64,000 nucleotides of DNA from Paraburkholderia sp. (GCF_024281035.1 NZ_JAMXLH010000016.1:120160-184159); one strand, 5' to 3'. Counted from the first letter of the stretch, positions 41,552 to 55,395 are shown. The notes: generated by a model from the sequence alone, not told the origin. Made by a program: numbers and translations.

Positions 41552-43396
41552 ATGGGGTTAGGTCTTAACGGCATGCGCATCGGCGTGCGGCTAGGTGTCG
41601 GCTTTGGAATCCTGCTGATGCTGCTATGCGCGGTCGGCGGTTTTGCGACCTGGCAGGCATCGCGCATTAATGCCAGCACGGTCGATATTGCCGATAACTG
41701 GCTGGCCGGCGTGCGTACGCTGGGAAGCGCGCGTACTGCCGCGAATGGCGTGCGCCGCGCGTCCTTGCGTGCCGTGCTGGAGAGCGACGCCGCGAAGAAG
41801 CAGACGCAGCGCGCCGAGCATGACGCGCAGCTGAAGCTGTATGACCAGGCCATGGGTGCGTACGAAAAGACCGTTTCGGGCGCGGAGGAGACTGCGCTCG
41901 CTCAGCGCATCAAGTCGGCCTGGTCCGACTATCTGGCAGTCGACAAGCAACTGCTCGAACTTTCCGATGCGAATAACGACGCAGCAGCCCATACGTTGGC
42001 AACTGGCGAATCGTCGGCTACGTTCCAGGCGCTAAACGAGGCAATCGCGAACGACGTCGCGTTCCAGAAGAAGGGTTCGGACGAAGCGCGCAATAGCGCC
42101 GAATCGACCTACGAAGCCGCGCTTTGGGCGACTGTTTCGCTGATCGTGATTGCTGGCGTGGTGGGTGTCGGCATGGCTGTCATCATCACGCGATCGATTA
42201 CCCGTCCGCTCAATCAAGCGGTCAAAATCGCGGAAACTGTCGCGAACGGCGATCTGACCTCGCAAATCGATGTATCGGGCCGCGACGAAACTGCGCAGTT
42301 GCTCGGCGCATTGCGCAACATGAACGGCAACCTTGCCAGGCTGATCGGTCAGGTGCGCCATGGTGGCGAAAGCATTGCGACCGGCGCATCGCAGATCGCG
42401 GCAGGCAATACCGATCTCAGTGCGCGCACCGAGGAACAGGCCGCGTCGCTCGAAGAAACCGCATCGAGCATGGAAGAATTGACGGCCACGGTTCGCCAGA
42501 ATGCGGAAAGCGCGAAGCAGGGCAACATGCTGGCGGCAAACGCATCGGAAGTTGCCGTTCGCGGCGGCGACGTGGTGGGGCGCGTTGTGCACACCATGCA
42601 GGAGATCGCGGACAGCTCGATCAAAGTGGCCGATATTATCGGCACGATCGAAAGCATCGCATTCCAGACCAATATTCTTGCGCTCAATGCTGCGGTGGAA
42701 GCGGCGCGCGCCGGCGAACAGGGCCGTGGTTTTGCCGTCGTTGCAGGCGAGGTGCGCGCACTGGCGCAGCGTTCGGCGACCGCTGCGAAGGAAATCAAGG
42801 ATCTGATTAACGAGTCGGTGAACCGTGTCAGGACGGGTACGGCACAGGTGGATGAAGCGGGACGTACGATCGACGAGGTCGTGTCGGCCGTGCGCCGCAT
42901 GACCGATCTGATGGGCGAGATCGCCGCGGCTTCGGACGAACAGCACCGTGGCATCGAGCAGGTCAATCAGGCTGTGGTGCAGATGGATCAAGTCACGCAG
43001 CAGAACGCGGCATTGGTGGAAGAGGCGTCGGCTGCGGCGCAGTCGATGGCCAACCAGGCGCTCGGCTTGCGGGATGCGGTGTCGGTGTTCAAGGTATCGG
43101 GTACGCAGGTGGCGGCAGCCAGGACGGCTGCATCTGCCGGGCAAACGCCGCGCCGGGCAGTGACGCCGAAATCGACGGCGCGGCCCGCAAAAAACGCGGT
43201 TTCCCGGTGGTCCAGTTCGGCTGCTGCAACACACGGTAAAGCGGCAGTTGTCGAGGCGCAGCAGACGCCGGTCGCTGGAGCCGCTGGCGCGTCAGGCAAA
43301 TCAACCGTTGCCGACGCACCGAAGTCGACGCCGCAGTCGTCTCTTTTGACAGCGGCTGTTGCACACGACAGCGCTTCGGATTGGGAAACCTTCTGA
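41552..43396 (+). CDS. Methyl-accepting chemotaxis protein, four-helix-bundle sensor, with CheR-tether tail
   Basis: A 614-residue transmembrane chemoreceptor. TM1 is at about 10-30 ([16 protein letters not shown]), a periplasmic helical sensor runs to about 190, TM2 ([19 protein letters not shown]) is followed by a HAMP domain, and the signalling domain carries the conserved hairpin tip [44 protein letters not shown] Pro/Ala/Ser-rich linker leads to the C-terminal DWETF, which matches the xWxxF pentapeptide that tethers CheR in Tsr/Tar-type receptors. AGGAG precedes ATG 41552. Confidence 0.93.
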   Translation: MGLGLNGMRIGVRLGVGFGILLMLLCAVGGFATWQASRINASTVDIADNWLAGVRTLGSARTAANGVRRASLRAVLESDAAKKQTQRAEHDAQLKLYDQAMGAYEKTVSGAEETALAQRIKSAWSDYLAVDKQLLELSDANNDAAAHTLATGESSATFQALNEAIANDVAFQKKGSDEARNSAESTYEAALWATVSLIVIAGVVGVGMAVIITRSITRPLNQAVKIAETVANGDLTSQIDVSGRDETAQLLGALRNMNGNLARLIGQVRHGGESIATGASQIAAGNTDLSARTEEQAASLEETASSMEELTATVRQNAESAKQGNMLAANASEVAVRGGDVVGRVVHTMQEIADSSIKVADIIGTIESIAFQTNILALNAAVEAARAGEQGRGFAVVAGEVRALAQRSATAAKEIKDLINESVNRVRTGTAQVDEAGRTIDEVVSAVRRMTDLMGEIAAASDEQHRGIEQVNQAVVQMDQVTQQNAALVEEASAAAQSMANQALGLRDAVSVFKVSGTQVAAARTAASAGQTPRRAVTPKSTARPAKNAVSRWSSSAAATHGKAAVVEAQQTPVAGAAGASGKSTVADAPKSTPQSSLLTAAVAHDSASDWETF

Positions 43397-44011
43397 AGCT
43401 TCAGTTGCCGATGGCGTTCGACGTGCGGACGCCATCGGCCACCCATATCTGAAGGGAAATTCGCGATCCGGCGCGGTGGCGGCCCGGTCGGTGAATCGCC
43501 TCTGCCTCACGCGGGCAAGCGAAAACCCCTGCGGCTCTTTTCAATTTTCCGAGTGCGTAATTGCAACGCGCTGCACCGCGAATCGGCAAGGCACTCTCGA
43601 ATAACCAGTCTGACGCGCAAGCGTTGCATGTTGTACGACGCGGATTGCATATGACACGCGTTCGAAAAACGCTCATGTGTTGTCGTTTTTTCTAACTTCT
43701 GGATAATCTGGACTGGAATGACTTCCAGATCGAATTTCGCCTCGGCGATCCGTAAATCCATTGGAACATTTGCGTAATATATCGATTTGTCTGATGTAAT
43801 TCGAGTTAGTTGTTTTTTAATGATTAAAAAACCGAATTGATTTGCGTCAGCTTGATTTGTAGGGGAATACGGTAAACTCGCCTGCGCGAATACTTGTGTT
43901 CGCGCAGGCGGTCTGCGGCGTGTTGAAGCGTTGTCAGGATGAGAACGCCACACGTCCAGTGCCGCTTCTTTACTGAAGCGGAGAGTCCGAAAAAATAGTG
44001 TAGATTGAATC
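43397..44011. other. Intergenic region between chemoreceptor genes
   Basis: About 615 bp. AT-rich around 43680-43860, then a strong hairpin (listed separately). No coding frame is supported; the long minus-strand frame 43507-44274 has no coding character and runs into the next gene. Confidence 0.5.
43879..43910. terminator. Strong hairpin of unknown role
   Basis: CGCCTGCGCGAA (43879-43890) and TTCGCGCAGGCG (43899-43910) form a perfect 12-bp stem with an 8-base loop. There is no T-run, and it lies 480 bp after one chemoreceptor gene and 100 bp before the next. It could be a Rho-type terminator, an mRNA-stability element or a binding site. Confidence 0.45.
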
Positions 44012-45580
44012 ATGCGTATTAACCAGCCAGTCACGAATGACGAGTATGTATTGCCGCAGGACGAGGTCATTATTACCCGTACTGACCTGAAAGGCAGAAT
44101 CGAATACGCCAATGATGCATTTCTTCGCTCGTGTGGGTTTTCGCGCGAAGAGGTGTTGGGCAAAGCACAGAATATCGTCCGGCATCCCGATATGCCGCCG
44201 TGCGCTTTTGAAGACCTGTGGGTGACGATCAAGAGTGGCCGTCCGTGGACCGGAGTCGTCAAGAACTGGCGCAAAAATGGTGGGTTCTACTGGGTGCTCG
44301 CCAATGTCACGCCCTCTGTACGTAACGGCAAGGTCACCGGATACATCTCCGTGCGCACGCGTCCGACCGAGGCGGAGATCGCCGCGGCCGAACGCCTGTA
44401 TGCAGACCTCAAGCAGGAGCAAGGGTCCAGGTGGCGTCTGAAAGGCGGGCGCGCTATCCGCAAGGGTATTGCCGGCATTCCGCAGCGACTGCTGAGCCTT
44501 CCGGCCAGCGTGCGCCTCGACGCATTAATGGCGCTTCAGGCAGTGCTGATCCTGCTGGTGCCGATTTGCACGGCAACCGGGTTTCTCGCGCATACGGCGG
44601 GGGTGCAGCTTGGATGGTCGTTTGCCATCGCAGCCGCATTGTTGTGCGGGGTGATGGCCGTCTACTTGTCCCGCAATATTTTCGTTCCGCTCGCCGAGAT
44701 GAACGCAAGCGCGCTCAAGGTTCTCGCGGGCGACCTGCATCATCGCTTTCTGGAGCGGGGCGACACGAACACGCAGCGTCTCGGGCGCGTGCTGAACCAG
44801 ATGAACGGCAAGTACATCGGCGTATTGATGGACACGCGCGTATCGATCGACAGAGTGCGCGACGCCTCCTCGGGGCTCGCCACCGGAAATGCCAATCTGT
44901 CCGCGCGCACGGAGCAGCAGGCGAGCGCCATCGAACAAACCACAGCAACGCTGAGTCAGATCACCGATACGGCGAAGCACAACGCTCAATCGGCGAAGCT
45001 GGCCAGCTCCGAAGGGGAGCGCACGGCCGAGGCAGCCTCGGCTGCCGCGGAGGCTGTCCGCCGCTCGGCACGGCTCACGGACGAACTGGCGGGCCATTCG
45101 CGGCGAATTTCCGAAATTACGGCCACTATTGACGGCATCGCGTTCCAGACGAACCTGCTTGCCTTGAATGCAGCAGTCGAAGCCGCTCGGGCAGGGCAGA
45201 ACGGACGCGGATTTGCCGTCGTGGCCGGCGAGGTGCGTACGCTCGCGAAGCAGTCGGAGGCTGCAGCGCAAGAAATCAAGTCGCTGATCGACAACTCGCT
45301 CGAACTGATGACGGCAAGTGCCCAGGCGGCGGCGAGCGCCGGGGGCGATATGGGGAAGGTCGAGCAATCCATTGCTGAACTGACGCGAACCATTTCAGAC
45401 ATTGCACACGCAAGCAGCGGACAAAGCGTCGAGATCGGCGAGTCGCAGATTGCCGTGGAGCAGCTTGCGCAGATCACGCAGATGAACGCGGCGCTCGTCG
45501 ACGAATCCACGGCCGCGTCCGCCGCGCTCAACCAGCAGGCCCAGGCGCTTGAAGACGCCGTGAACGTGCTAATGGGCTAA
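44012..45580 (+). CDS. Aer-like PAS-domain chemoreceptor
   Basis: A 522-residue receptor with an N-terminal cytoplasmic PAS domain (about 20-115). Segments are ITRTDLKGRIEYANDAFLRSCGFSREEVLGKAQNIVRHPDMPP, AFEDLWVTIKSGRPWTGVVKNWRKNGGFYWVLANVTP and GYISVRTRP. This is the Aer pattern, which holds FAD to sense redox or energy state. A hydrophobic pair follows at about 170-230 (ALMALQAVLILLVPIC, WSFAIAAALLCGVMAVYL), then the signalling domain with [42 protein letters not shown]. It lacks a CheR-tether pentapeptide. Confidence 0.9.
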   Translation: MRINQPVTNDEYVLPQDEVIITRTDLKGRIEYANDAFLRSCGFSREEVLGKAQNIVRHPDMPPCAFEDLWVTIKSGRPWTGVVKNWRKNGGFYWVLANVTPSVRNGKVTGYISVRTRPTEAEIAAAERLYADLKQEQGSRWRLKGGRAIRKGIAGIPQRLLSLPASVRLDALMALQAVLILLVPICTATGFLAHTAGVQLGWSFAIAAALLCGVMAVYLSRNIFVPLAEMNASALKVLAGDLHHRFLERGDTNTQRLGRVLNQMNGKYIGVLMDTRVSIDRVRDASSGLATGNANLSARTEQQASAIEQTTATLSQITDTAKHNAQSAKLASSEGERTAEAASAAAEAVRRSARLTDELAGHSRRISEITATIDGIAFQTNLLALNAAVEAARAGQNGRGFAVVAGEVRTLAKQSEAAAQEIKSLIDNSLELMTASAQAAASAGGDMGKVEQSIAELTRTISDIAHASSGQSVEIGESQIAVEQLAQITQMNAALVDESTAASAALNQQAQALEDAVNVLMG

Positions 45581-46084
45581 TGATTTCGCGGCTCGCGCCG
45601 GTTGAACAACGAAGAAATCAACGCGCACCGCACTCCAACAGTTGGGGCTCACATTGCGTGACGCCCCTGGCCATCGCTCCAGTTCAGTCGTAAATCTTGC
45701 AGTCATTCCCCGATGGAACGCGCCGATGAGATCGGCAAGCTCAGGAAAATCAGCCTGAAGCTACTCATCGAATAATTCGCACATCATATAAACAGAGCGG
45801 AAAATTCATAAAGCTGCATCGCGTCGTTTTCACGGACTTGCGCGATTGCCTGCTCAACGCATATTTATAACGTTCGCCCGACCGCCACGGTCTGGGCTGA
45901 CGCCCCGGCGTAGAGGGACGACTTCACACGACAGCATTACGCATCCGATGCGTGCGCAACGAAATAGAAGATTACGCGGCTATGTTTGGCGCTTCCTGCA
46001 TCGACAATTTTTTCGTTAAAGACATAAAGATATGCACGGCCGTGCCGTAAATACGCGTAACTTTGATCGGCCGATGGAGTTGCT
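45581..46084. other. Intergenic region before the Cache chemoreceptor
   Basis: About 500 bp without a gene. Its right end carries a flagellar-type promoter (46025-46051). Confidence 0.5.
46025..46051 (+). promoter_or_regulatory. Sigma-28 (FliA) type promoter
   Basis: TAAA (46025-46028), a 15-bp spacer, then GCCGTAAA (46044-46051), against the consensus TAAA-N15-GCCGATAA. The -10 element ends 33 bp before the GTG of the chemoreceptor gene. This would tie the receptor to the flagellar regulon. Confidence 0.65.
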
Positions 46085-47635
46085 GTGAAATTGACCTTCA
46101 GTCAGAAACTGTGGACCCCGCTATTTCTGAGCCTTTTGATGTTTGCCGTTTTGTCTGTCGTCGATACCTACCGCGCGCGCGAGGTTCGCTACGAAGAGCG
46201 CAAGACCGATCTGATCCATGCGACGGAACTTGCACTCACGATGACCAGGTCTTTTGCCGACCAGGCCGCAGCCGGGACGATCACCGTTGATGAAGCGAAG
46301 AAGAAGGCACTAGAGGCAATCAAGGCCTTGCGGTACGGAGAAGGTGGCACGGGCTATTTCACGTTGTTAAATTCCGAGCCGACCATCCTGATGCACCCGA
46401 TGCATCCGGAAATGGATGGGCGCAACGTCAACGACTATAAGGATCCCAACGGCGTCGCACTGTACCGCGATACGGTGGATGTGATCCGGCGGGAAGGCCA
46501 CGGGTTCGTCAGCTACTCGTTCTCGAAGCCGGGTACCAACGATATTGCACCGAAGGTGTCGTATGCGGCGCCTTATGCGCCATGGGACTGGATTCTGCAG
46601 ACCGGCGCGTATATCGACGACATCGATGCGGATTTTCATAAATCGCTCTTTCAGAGCCTCGGACTGCTCGTCGTCGCCGCCGGACTGCTGGCCTCCGTCA
46701 TCATCTGGGTTAACCGGAGCATCATGCGCTCACTGGGCGGCGATCCGGCGCACGCGGTCGAAATCGCGAGCCGCATCGCGGATAACGACTTGACCGTTGT
46801 TGTCGACACGGCCGCGCACGACCGCAGCAGCCTGTTGCATTCGATGAAGCGCATGCAGGAACAGTTGAGCACGATGGTCAAGTCCATGCGTGCATCCAGT
46901 GAATCGATCTCTTCCGCGACGGGACAGATTGCTGCCGGGAATCAGGATCTTTCGCAACGGACCGAAGAACAGGCTGCGTCGCTGGAAGAAACGGCCGCGA
47001 GCATGGAGGAGCTGACCTCCACGGTCAATCACAACGCGGATAACGCGCGTCAGGCCAGCCATATCGCATCCGTGGCCATGGAGGCTGCGCAGCGTGGCGG
47101 CGGTGTCGTGCAGCAGGTGGTCGAAACCATGAGCGGCATCAACGCAAGCTCCGACCAGATTGCAAGCATCGTGGGCACGATCGAGAGCATTGCGTTCCAG
47201 ACGAACATCCTGGCGCTGAATGCCGCCGTGGAAGCGGCGCGTGCCGGAGAACAGGGGCGCGGATTCGCGGTTGTCGCAGCCGAGGTGCGCTCGCTTGCAC
47301 AGCGCGCGGCGGCGGCATCGCGGGAAATCAAGGATCTGATTCAGGATTCGGTCGATCGCGTGAAAACCGGCGCGGCATTCGTGGATACGGCCGGTGCGAC
47401 GATGGACGAAATCGTCCTGTCGGTGAAGCGCGTCACGGACATCGTGAACGAGATTGCGGCGGCGTCGTCCGAACAGAGCAAGGGGATTGGGCAGGTAAGC
47501 GAAGCGGTGAACCAGATGGACACCATGACCCAGCAAAATGCGGCGCTCGTCGAACAGGCTGCTGCTGCTGCGATGTCGCTGAAATCGCAGGCCGACGACC
47601 TTCGGTCGAATATCGATCAATTCAGACTCGCATAG
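46085..47635 (+). CDS. Methyl-accepting chemotaxis protein with single Cache sensor
   Basis: A 516-residue transmembrane chemoreceptor. TM1 is near residues 9-27, and a periplasmic sCache_2-type domain (about 35-190) contains RYGEGGTGYFTLLNSEPTILMHPMHPEMDGRNVNDYKDPNG and PYAPWDWILQTGAYIDDID. TM2 at about 192-212 leads to HAMP and a signalling domain with [43 protein letters not shown]. This Cache type commonly binds small carboxylates. GTG 46085 follows GGAG, and a sigma-28-like promoter precedes it. No CheR-tether pentapeptide. Confidence 0.93.
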   Translation: MKLTFSQKLWTPLFLSLLMFAVLSVVDTYRAREVRYEERKTDLIHATELALTMTRSFADQAAAGTITVDEAKKKALEAIKALRYGEGGTGYFTLLNSEPTILMHPMHPEMDGRNVNDYKDPNGVALYRDTVDVIRREGHGFVSYSFSKPGTNDIAPKVSYAAPYAPWDWILQTGAYIDDIDADFHKSLFQSLGLLVVAAGLLASVIIWVNRSIMRSLGGDPAHAVEIASRIADNDLTVVVDTAAHDRSSLLHSMKRMQEQLSTMVKSMRASSESISSATGQIAAGNQDLSQRTEEQAASLEETAASMEELTSTVNHNADNARQASHIASVAMEAAQRGGGVVQQVVETMSGINASSDQIASIVGTIESIAFQTNILALNAAVEAARAGEQGRGFAVVAAEVRSLAQRAAAASREIKDLIQDSVDRVKTGAAFVDTAGATMDEIVLSVKRVTDIVNEIAAASSEQSKGIGQVSEAVNQMDTMTQQNAALVEQAAAAAMSLKSQADDLRSNIDQFRLA

Positions 47636-47686
47636 TTTCGATCGGCCTTTCCACTGCACTTATCGGATAGATAAAGCGACAAGTAC

Positions 47687-47725
47687 AAAAGCCGCACGGC
47701 ACGAAGCCGCGCGGCTTTTGTTTTT
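47687..47725 (+). terminator. Rho-independent terminator after the Cache chemoreceptor gene
   Basis: AAAAGCCGCACGGC (47687-47700) and GCCGCGCGGCTTTT (47706-47719) pair with one mismatch around ACGAA and are followed by a T-run. The A-run on the other side could also stop katG transcripts. Confidence 0.85.
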
Positions 47726-47782
47726 GCAGAGGCCAGCTACCGCTTCCAGCAGATGGTTCTTTGCGATCGGGCGATCAGGCGA

Positions 47783-50562
<2,780 letters not shown>

Positions 50563-51780
50563 TTATTCTTCTCCGACACTGATCGCGCGCCTCCGCTCCC
50601 CCACAGCGTGACAAGTCGTGGCGTATTTCTGGCGGTCCAGACGCCACGACAGTACGGTGATCGCGAGGCTTACGACAGCCAACGCGCAAGCTGCCAAAGG
50701 TACAGCCCGTACACCGAACCCGTGGTCAATCACCGTACCGCCCAACCAGGCGCCCAAACCGTTTCCCAGGTTGAACGCCGACACATTAACCGAAAGTGCG
50801 AGCGTCGGCGCCGCCACCGCCACGGCTTGAATGCGGGCCTGCAGCGAAGGAATGATTGAGAACCCGATAGCGCCGAAGAAGAACAGGGTGATGGCGGAAA
50901 ACGTAGGCACGATGCTGGTCATCCAGAAGACGGCGAGGACCAGGACCAGGCTACTCAACACCGTAGTAACGCCGCGCATGACATGTCCGTCTGCCAGCCG
51001 GCCACCAACAAAGTTACCGATTACTGCGCCGATACCGAACACCATCAGTAGTGCCGCGACCGCACTGGGGCCAAACCCGCTCACATCCATCAGCAACGGG
51101 ACAACATAGGTGGATGTAGTGAACACCGCGCCCTGCGCCAGCACTGTGGTTACCACTGCGAGTTGAAGGTTGCGATGAGTCAACACGCTGAGTTCTCGAC
51201 GCAGAGCACCAGATGTCGTCTGCTCAGCATAGGGCAGTTTCGATGGCGTGAACGCGGCAATCAGGATGATGGTGAGCACGGCAACCACGACGATGGCCAC
51301 GAACGGCGCGCGCCACCCGAGATGCTGGCCGATGAACGTCCCCAATGGTGCTCCTAGCGCGTTGGCCAGGTTGAAGCCCAGAGCAATCTTGGCCATCGCG
51401 GAACCTTGTCTGTCGACTGGCGATAGCAGTGCCGCCAGATTAAAAGCAACAGCGACGAACGTTCCGTGACTGAGCGACGTGAATACCCGCGCGGCCATCA
51501 ACATTCGGTAATCAGGCGCGAACACAGCTCCGATGTTGCCAAGCACGAAAAGCGCCATGAGCCCCAACACCAGTTTCTTGCGTGACAGGCGAGTGGTCAG
51601 CAGAGTGACAATCGGGCCGACGATGGTGACTCCGAGGGCGTAGCCGGTGACCAGCAGGCCCGCCTCCGGCACCGACACGGAGAGATCGGCGGCAACTACC
51701 GGCAGCAGCCCGGAAATGATGATCTCTGTGGTGCCAACGCAGAACACGCCAAGCATTAGAGAAAACAGGATTATAGGCAT
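50563..51780 (-). CDS. MFS transporter, DHA1 (AraJ/YdhP-like) drug or sugar efflux family
   Basis: A 405-residue permease with 12 hydrophobic segments. It opens with LFSLMLGVFCVGTTEIIISGLLPVVAADLSVSVPEAGLLVTGYALGVTIVGPIVTLLTTRLSRKK, the typical N-terminus of DHA1 exporters including the loop 2-3 motif. ATG 51780 is the probable start. Substrate unknown; no adjacent regulator was found. Confidence 0.88.
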   Translation of the reverse strand: MPIILFSLMLGVFCVGTTEIIISGLLPVVAADLSVSVPEAGLLVTGYALGVTIVGPIVTLLTTRLSRKKLVLGLMALFVLGNIGAVFAPDYRMLMAARVFTSLSHGTFVAVAFNLAALLSPVDRQGSAMAKIALGFNLANALGAPLGTFIGQHLGWRAPFVAIVVVAVLTIILIAAFTPSKLPYAEQTTSGALRRELSVLTHRNLQLAVVTTVLAQGAVFTTSTYVVPLLMDVSGFGPSAVAALLMVFGIGAVIGNFVGGRLADGHVMRGVTTVLSSLVLVLAVFWMTSIVPTFSAITLFFFGAIGFSIIPSLQARIQAVAVAAPTLALSVNVSAFNLGNGLGAWLGGTVIDHGFGVRAVPLAACALAVVSLAITVLSWRLDRQKYATTCHAVGERRRAISVGEE

Positions 51781-52122
51781 GAAGATATCTTTGAAATTAA
51801 CGTGAATAAATAGATTGCACTGCAAAATATTAGGCAACACACTGGCTTTATCTTGTTACCGCCAGATTTCACGTATCGAAATTCCACGTTGAACTATGAT
51901 GTTGGATCAACCTTCCTCACGCGCATTAGATAGCAAAAGCGTAGATTTTGATTTTGAATCAGATCGCAGGTGAGAAACCTGCTTGATAGTCGCATTGTGC
52001 CCATGCCAAACAAAGACATATAGGACCGGGACGAGGATGGCAGGCGACATATTGGACACTCATCGTTCGCTAACACTTAGCGATGCTCGCACGCGCAGGG
52101 GGCTCATCCCTGTGCCGCTCCA
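51781..52122. other. Intergenic region between the MFS gene and tssE
   Basis: About 340 bp, AT-rich near 51780-52010, with the MFS promoter expected at its left end. No gene or clear terminator for the T6SS block was seen. Confidence 0.5.
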
Positions 52123-52554
52123 TTACCTGCCGTGATCTGCGCTGATCAGCCGCTCGATGCGCATTTTGCGGGGAGGCTCGAAATACGTCCCGAAACGCAC
52201 AAGCCCCGCATGTTTCAGCGTGCAGACCATGGTGAAGCTCACGAGCACACCCGGGTCCGGTTTGTCGTCGATTTCAACTTCAACCGACCGCAACCGCGGT
52301 TCGAACTTCAGCAAGGTCGCCTCCAGTTGTTTGCGCAGATCGTGAACCGACGCGGGCAGGTTCCGGTAGACGTCAGTCAGATCGGGCAGCCCGTAGTCAG
52401 GGATGTGCTTTAGCGCACCCACACGCGTATTGAGGATGCGACGGATGTTCGCCTGGACGCTCAGGATTTCGAGGGTGTTGTGGTCGTGATCATCGAGTTC
52501 CTCGCCATCGATGTGACCGAGCAGCACGTCGTAAAGGGATGGACCGGCGGGCAT
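52123..52554 (-). CDS. tssE: T6SS baseplate protein TssE (gp25-like)
   Basis: Baseplate component of the type VI secretion system, 143 residues, homologous to phage gp25. The segments SVQANIRRILNTRVGALKHIPDYGLPDLTDVY and FEPRLRSVEVEI are diagnostic. ATG 52554 follows GGGAG. It is the last gene of the minus-strand T6SS block, 13 bp after clpV. Confidence 0.92.
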   Translation of the reverse strand: MPAGPSLYDVLLGHIDGEELDDHDHNTLEILSVQANIRRILNTRVGALKHIPDYGLPDLTDVYRNLPASVHDLRKQLEATLLKFEPRLRSVEVEIDDKPDPGVLVSFTMVCTLKHAGLVRFGTYFEPPRKMRIERLISADHGR

Positions 52555-52567
52555 AACATGGCTCCCC

Positions 52568-55294
52568 TCAGATAATCGACGCCTGTGACGATGCGGTGGC
52601 GATAGCCGGTTCGCCGCGGTCGACAAAATGGAGTGTCAGAGTGCCGTCGGCGGAACTGGACAGCAGAATTTGCGCTGTTGGGGTTCCGCTTGCCATCCGC
52701 GCAAGCAGTTCGCGCGAAACGGCGGGCAGGACACGCCGGTTGAGGAATGCATCTACATTGCGCGCGCCGGATTCGCGCGAGACGCAGCGTGCGGTCATGG
52801 CATCGATCAGTGAATCGTCGCATGACAGTTGGGCTCCGTGCAGCCGATGCAGGCGCTCGGCCACTTTCGCCATTTTCATGCGCGCGATGGCTGCCAGTGC
52901 ATTCGCGTCGAGTGGCCGATAAATCAGCGTCTGAAAGCGCGCTAGCAAGGCTGGCTGAAAGTGCGATACGAACTGCGGATGAACCGCTTCGAGCAGGGCG
53001 CTGTGAGCGATAGCAGGATTGTCGGCGGTAGCTTCGTCGATTTGTGCGCTGCCGAGGTTGGATGTCATCAAGATCACGCAGTTGCGAAAATCTATTTCAC
53101 GTCCTTCTCCATCGCGCATTGTGCCGCGATCGAAGACCTGATAGAACAGGTCCAGCACGTCGCGGTGGGCTTTTTCTACCTCGTCGAGCAGTATGACACT
53201 GTACGGACGCTGGCGAACCGCCTCGGTGAGGATGCCGCCGCGGCCATAGCCGACATAGCCCGGAGGCGCTCCCTTGAGTTGAGAAACCGTGTGGGATTCC
53301 TGGTACTCCGACATGTTGATCGTAGTCAGGGCCGCCTCGCCGCCGAAGAGCAAATCGGCAAGCGCGAGCGCCGTTTCGGTTTTGCCCACGCCGGAAGGAC
53401 CTGCCAGCAGGAATACGCCGAGTGGCGCATGCTCGTTCTTCAAACCTGCCTTTGCCGTGCGCAGGCTTTGCGCGAGTGCAGCCAGTGCGTCGTCCTGCGC
53501 AACCACCCGCTTTGCGAGCTGTGCCTCGAGCGTGAGCAGGCTTTGCAGCTCGTCGTCGAGGAGATTGCCGACCGGCACGCCCGTCCATTCGGCGACGACG
53601 CGTGCAACCACCTGAGCATCGACATCGGCGAAGATGAGCGGCGTCTTGCCTTGTGCGCGTGCAAGTGCGTTGCGCGCTTCAATTACTGTGTTTTCGGCGC
53701 AATCGGGGTTGGCATCGTCGCGTTGCTCGAGCAGCGCCTGCACGTGCCCCAGTTCTTCATCGTAGCGTTGCTGCAGACTGTCGAGCCGCGCCGTGGCAGC
53801 CGCGAGCGCAGTGTGGAGTGCGGCGCGTCGCGCGTCGGTGCCCGCGACGCCGGCGCGCCCATCGTCTTCCACCATGGCGATCTCGAGATTGAGCGCAGAA
53901 ATGGCGGCGCGTGCGTGCTGCAGTTCCGCTGGAGGTGATTCGAGGCCCATGCGCACGCGGGCCGCCGCGGTGTCGATGAGATCTACCGCCTTGTCCGGCA
54001 ACTGCCGGGCAGGAATATAGCGGCGGGAGAGCGTGACTGCGGCCAGGAGCGCCTCGTCGCGGATATGAACGTTGTGGTACGCCGCATATCGGCTCTTGAG
54101 GCCGCGCAGCATCAGGCAGGCTGCTTCATCGTTGGGCTCGTCGACCTTGATCATCTGGAAACGCCGTTCGAGCGCCGCATCGCGCTCGAAGTATTCCTTG
54201 TACTCGGACCACGTAGTCGCGGCGATCGTGCGCAGTTCGCCGCGCGCGAGTGCGGGCTTGAGCAGGTTAGCTGCGTCGGCACCGCCTGCTGCATTGCCCG
54301 CACCGATCAGCGTATGAGCCTCGTCGATGAAAAGCAGGATCGGTACGGACGAGGTCTGTACTTCATCGATCACATTTTTCAGGCGCTGTTCGAATTCGCC
54401 CTTGATGCCCGCGCCAGCCTGCAGCCGACCGAGATCGAGCGTGAGGATGCGTACGTCGCGGATCGTATTCGGCACCATGCCTTCCGCCACCCGCAGCGCC
54501 AGGCCTTCGACGAGTGCGGTCTTGCCCACGCCCGGTTCCCCGACGAGGATCGGATTGTTCTTGCGGCGGCGTGCGAGTATCTCGATCATTTGCCGGATTT
54601 CACGATCGCGGCCAAACACGGGGTCGATCTCGCCGCGATGAGCTTTTTCCGTCAAGTCGATCGTGAAACGGCCGAGCGCCGCGCTTTCCATGCTGCGCGT
54701 CGTCTGCACCGCTTTCGCTTGCGGTACTGCATGGGCTGCACGGGTTTGCTCAGCGAGCGCGATTGCGTTCGCTGTGGCGTGCGGTTCGATGGGGGTGTTT
54801 TCGCAGGATCGCAGTCCGAGACGCGGCAAGAGCCGCTGGATCTGAGCGCTACCGACGGACAGGAGCGGCCAGGCATGGGGTGCACGCAGGACGTGCGGCG
54901 CGTCGACAATGGCTTCAAGCAGGTTGCCGGAACGGATCGGTGCATCGTCGGCCAGAGCCGACGCATGAAACCACGCATCGTTCAGTACCACGGCCAGCTG
55001 TGGCGAAAGGCTCGGGCGGCCCCGCAGCGTGCGCGGTGTATGTTCGATGGCCGCGAGCAGAGCATCCCACACGGCGTCCGCATTCATATCGTAGTGGTTC
55101 AGGATGGCCGGAATGTCGCCGTCTCCGGCTTCGATCAGTTTGAGCAGCCAGTGCTCGACCGAAATCTCGTCCGCTAACCGCATCTGGCACAGGCTCGCCG
55201 CCGCTTCGAGTGCCTTCGTGCAGTGTGGATTGAGACGGCGCAGAAGTGCGTTGATATCCCGCAAGGCGGTGCTTCGGTCGTGGCGCAGGGTCAT
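52568..55294 (-). CDS. clpV: T6SS sheath-disassembly ATPase ClpV (TssH)
   Basis: A 908-residue AAA+ ATPase that recycles contracted TssB/TssC sheaths. An N-terminal Clp-N domain ([19 protein letters not shown]) is followed by two ATPase modules. The first has Walker [10 protein letters not shown] and Walker [15 protein letters not shown]. The second has [11 protein letters not shown] and [13 protein letters not shown]-terminal D2-small domain ends the protein. ATG 55294 (MTLRHDRS) is chosen; the frame stays open upstream to 55444 but that part is not ClpV-like. Confidence 0.96.
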   Translation of the reverse strand: MTLRHDRSTALRDINALLRRLNPHCTKALEAAASLCQMRLADEISVEHWLLKLIEAGDGDIPAILNHYDMNADAVWDALLAAIEHTPRTLRGRPSLSPQLAVVLNDAWFHASALADDAPIRSGNLLEAIVDAPHVLRAPHAWPLLSVGSAQIQRLLPRLGLRSCENTPIEPHATANAIALAEQTRAAHAVPQAKAVQTTRSMESAALGRFTIDLTEKAHRGEIDPVFGRDREIRQMIEILARRRKNNPILVGEPGVGKTALVEGLALRVAEGMVPNTIRDVRILTLDLGRLQAGAGIKGEFEQRLKNVIDEVQTSSVPILLFIDEAHTLIGAGNAAGGADAANLLKPALARGELRTIAATTWSEYKEYFERDAALERRFQMIKVDEPNDEAACLMLRGLKSRYAAYHNVHIRDEALLAAVTLSRRYIPARQLPDKAVDLIDTAAARVRMGLESPPAELQHARAAISALNLEIAMVEDDGRAGVAGTDARRAALHTALAAATARLDSLQQRYDEELGHVQALLEQRDDANPDCAENTVIEARNALARAQGKTPLIFADVDAQVVARVVAEWTGVPVGNLLDDELQSLLTLEAQLAKRVVAQDDALAALAQSLRTAKAGLKNEHAPLGVFLLAGPSGVGKTETALALADLLFGGEAALTTINMSEYQESHTVSQLKGAPPGYVGYGRGGILTEAVRQRPYSVILLDEVEKAHRDVLDLFYQVFDRGTMRDGEGREIDFRNCVILMTSNLGSAQIDEATADNPAIAHSALLEAVHPQFVSHFQPALLARFQTLIYRPLDANALAAIARMKMAKVAERLHRLHGAQLSCDDSLIDAMTARCVSRESGARNVDAFLNRRVLPAVSRELLARMASGTPTAQILLSSSADGTLTLHFVDRGEPAIATASSQASII

Positions 55295-55369
55295 GGTCGG
55301 GTTGCTCGCGCAAGAGCGCATCAGGCAGGAGGAGGGGGCGCGGATGGCGGCTGCCCCGTGCAGCAAGGT

Positions 55370-55395
55370 TGCCAGCCCGCGCAGGCGGGCTGGCA
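55370..55395 (-). terminator. Hairpin between hcp and clpV
   Basis: TGCCAGCCCGC / GCGGGCTGGCA form a perfect 11-bp stem with a 4-base loop, 62 bp beyond the hcp stop. With no T-run it is more likely a partial terminator or 3'-end protector that keeps hcp mRNA above clpV mRNA. Confidence 0.55.

Noticed and set aside
43507..44274. A 255-codon minus-strand frame over the intergenic gap and the Aer-like gene
   Set aside because: It is antisense to the PAS domain coding region and its sequence shows no conserved pattern.
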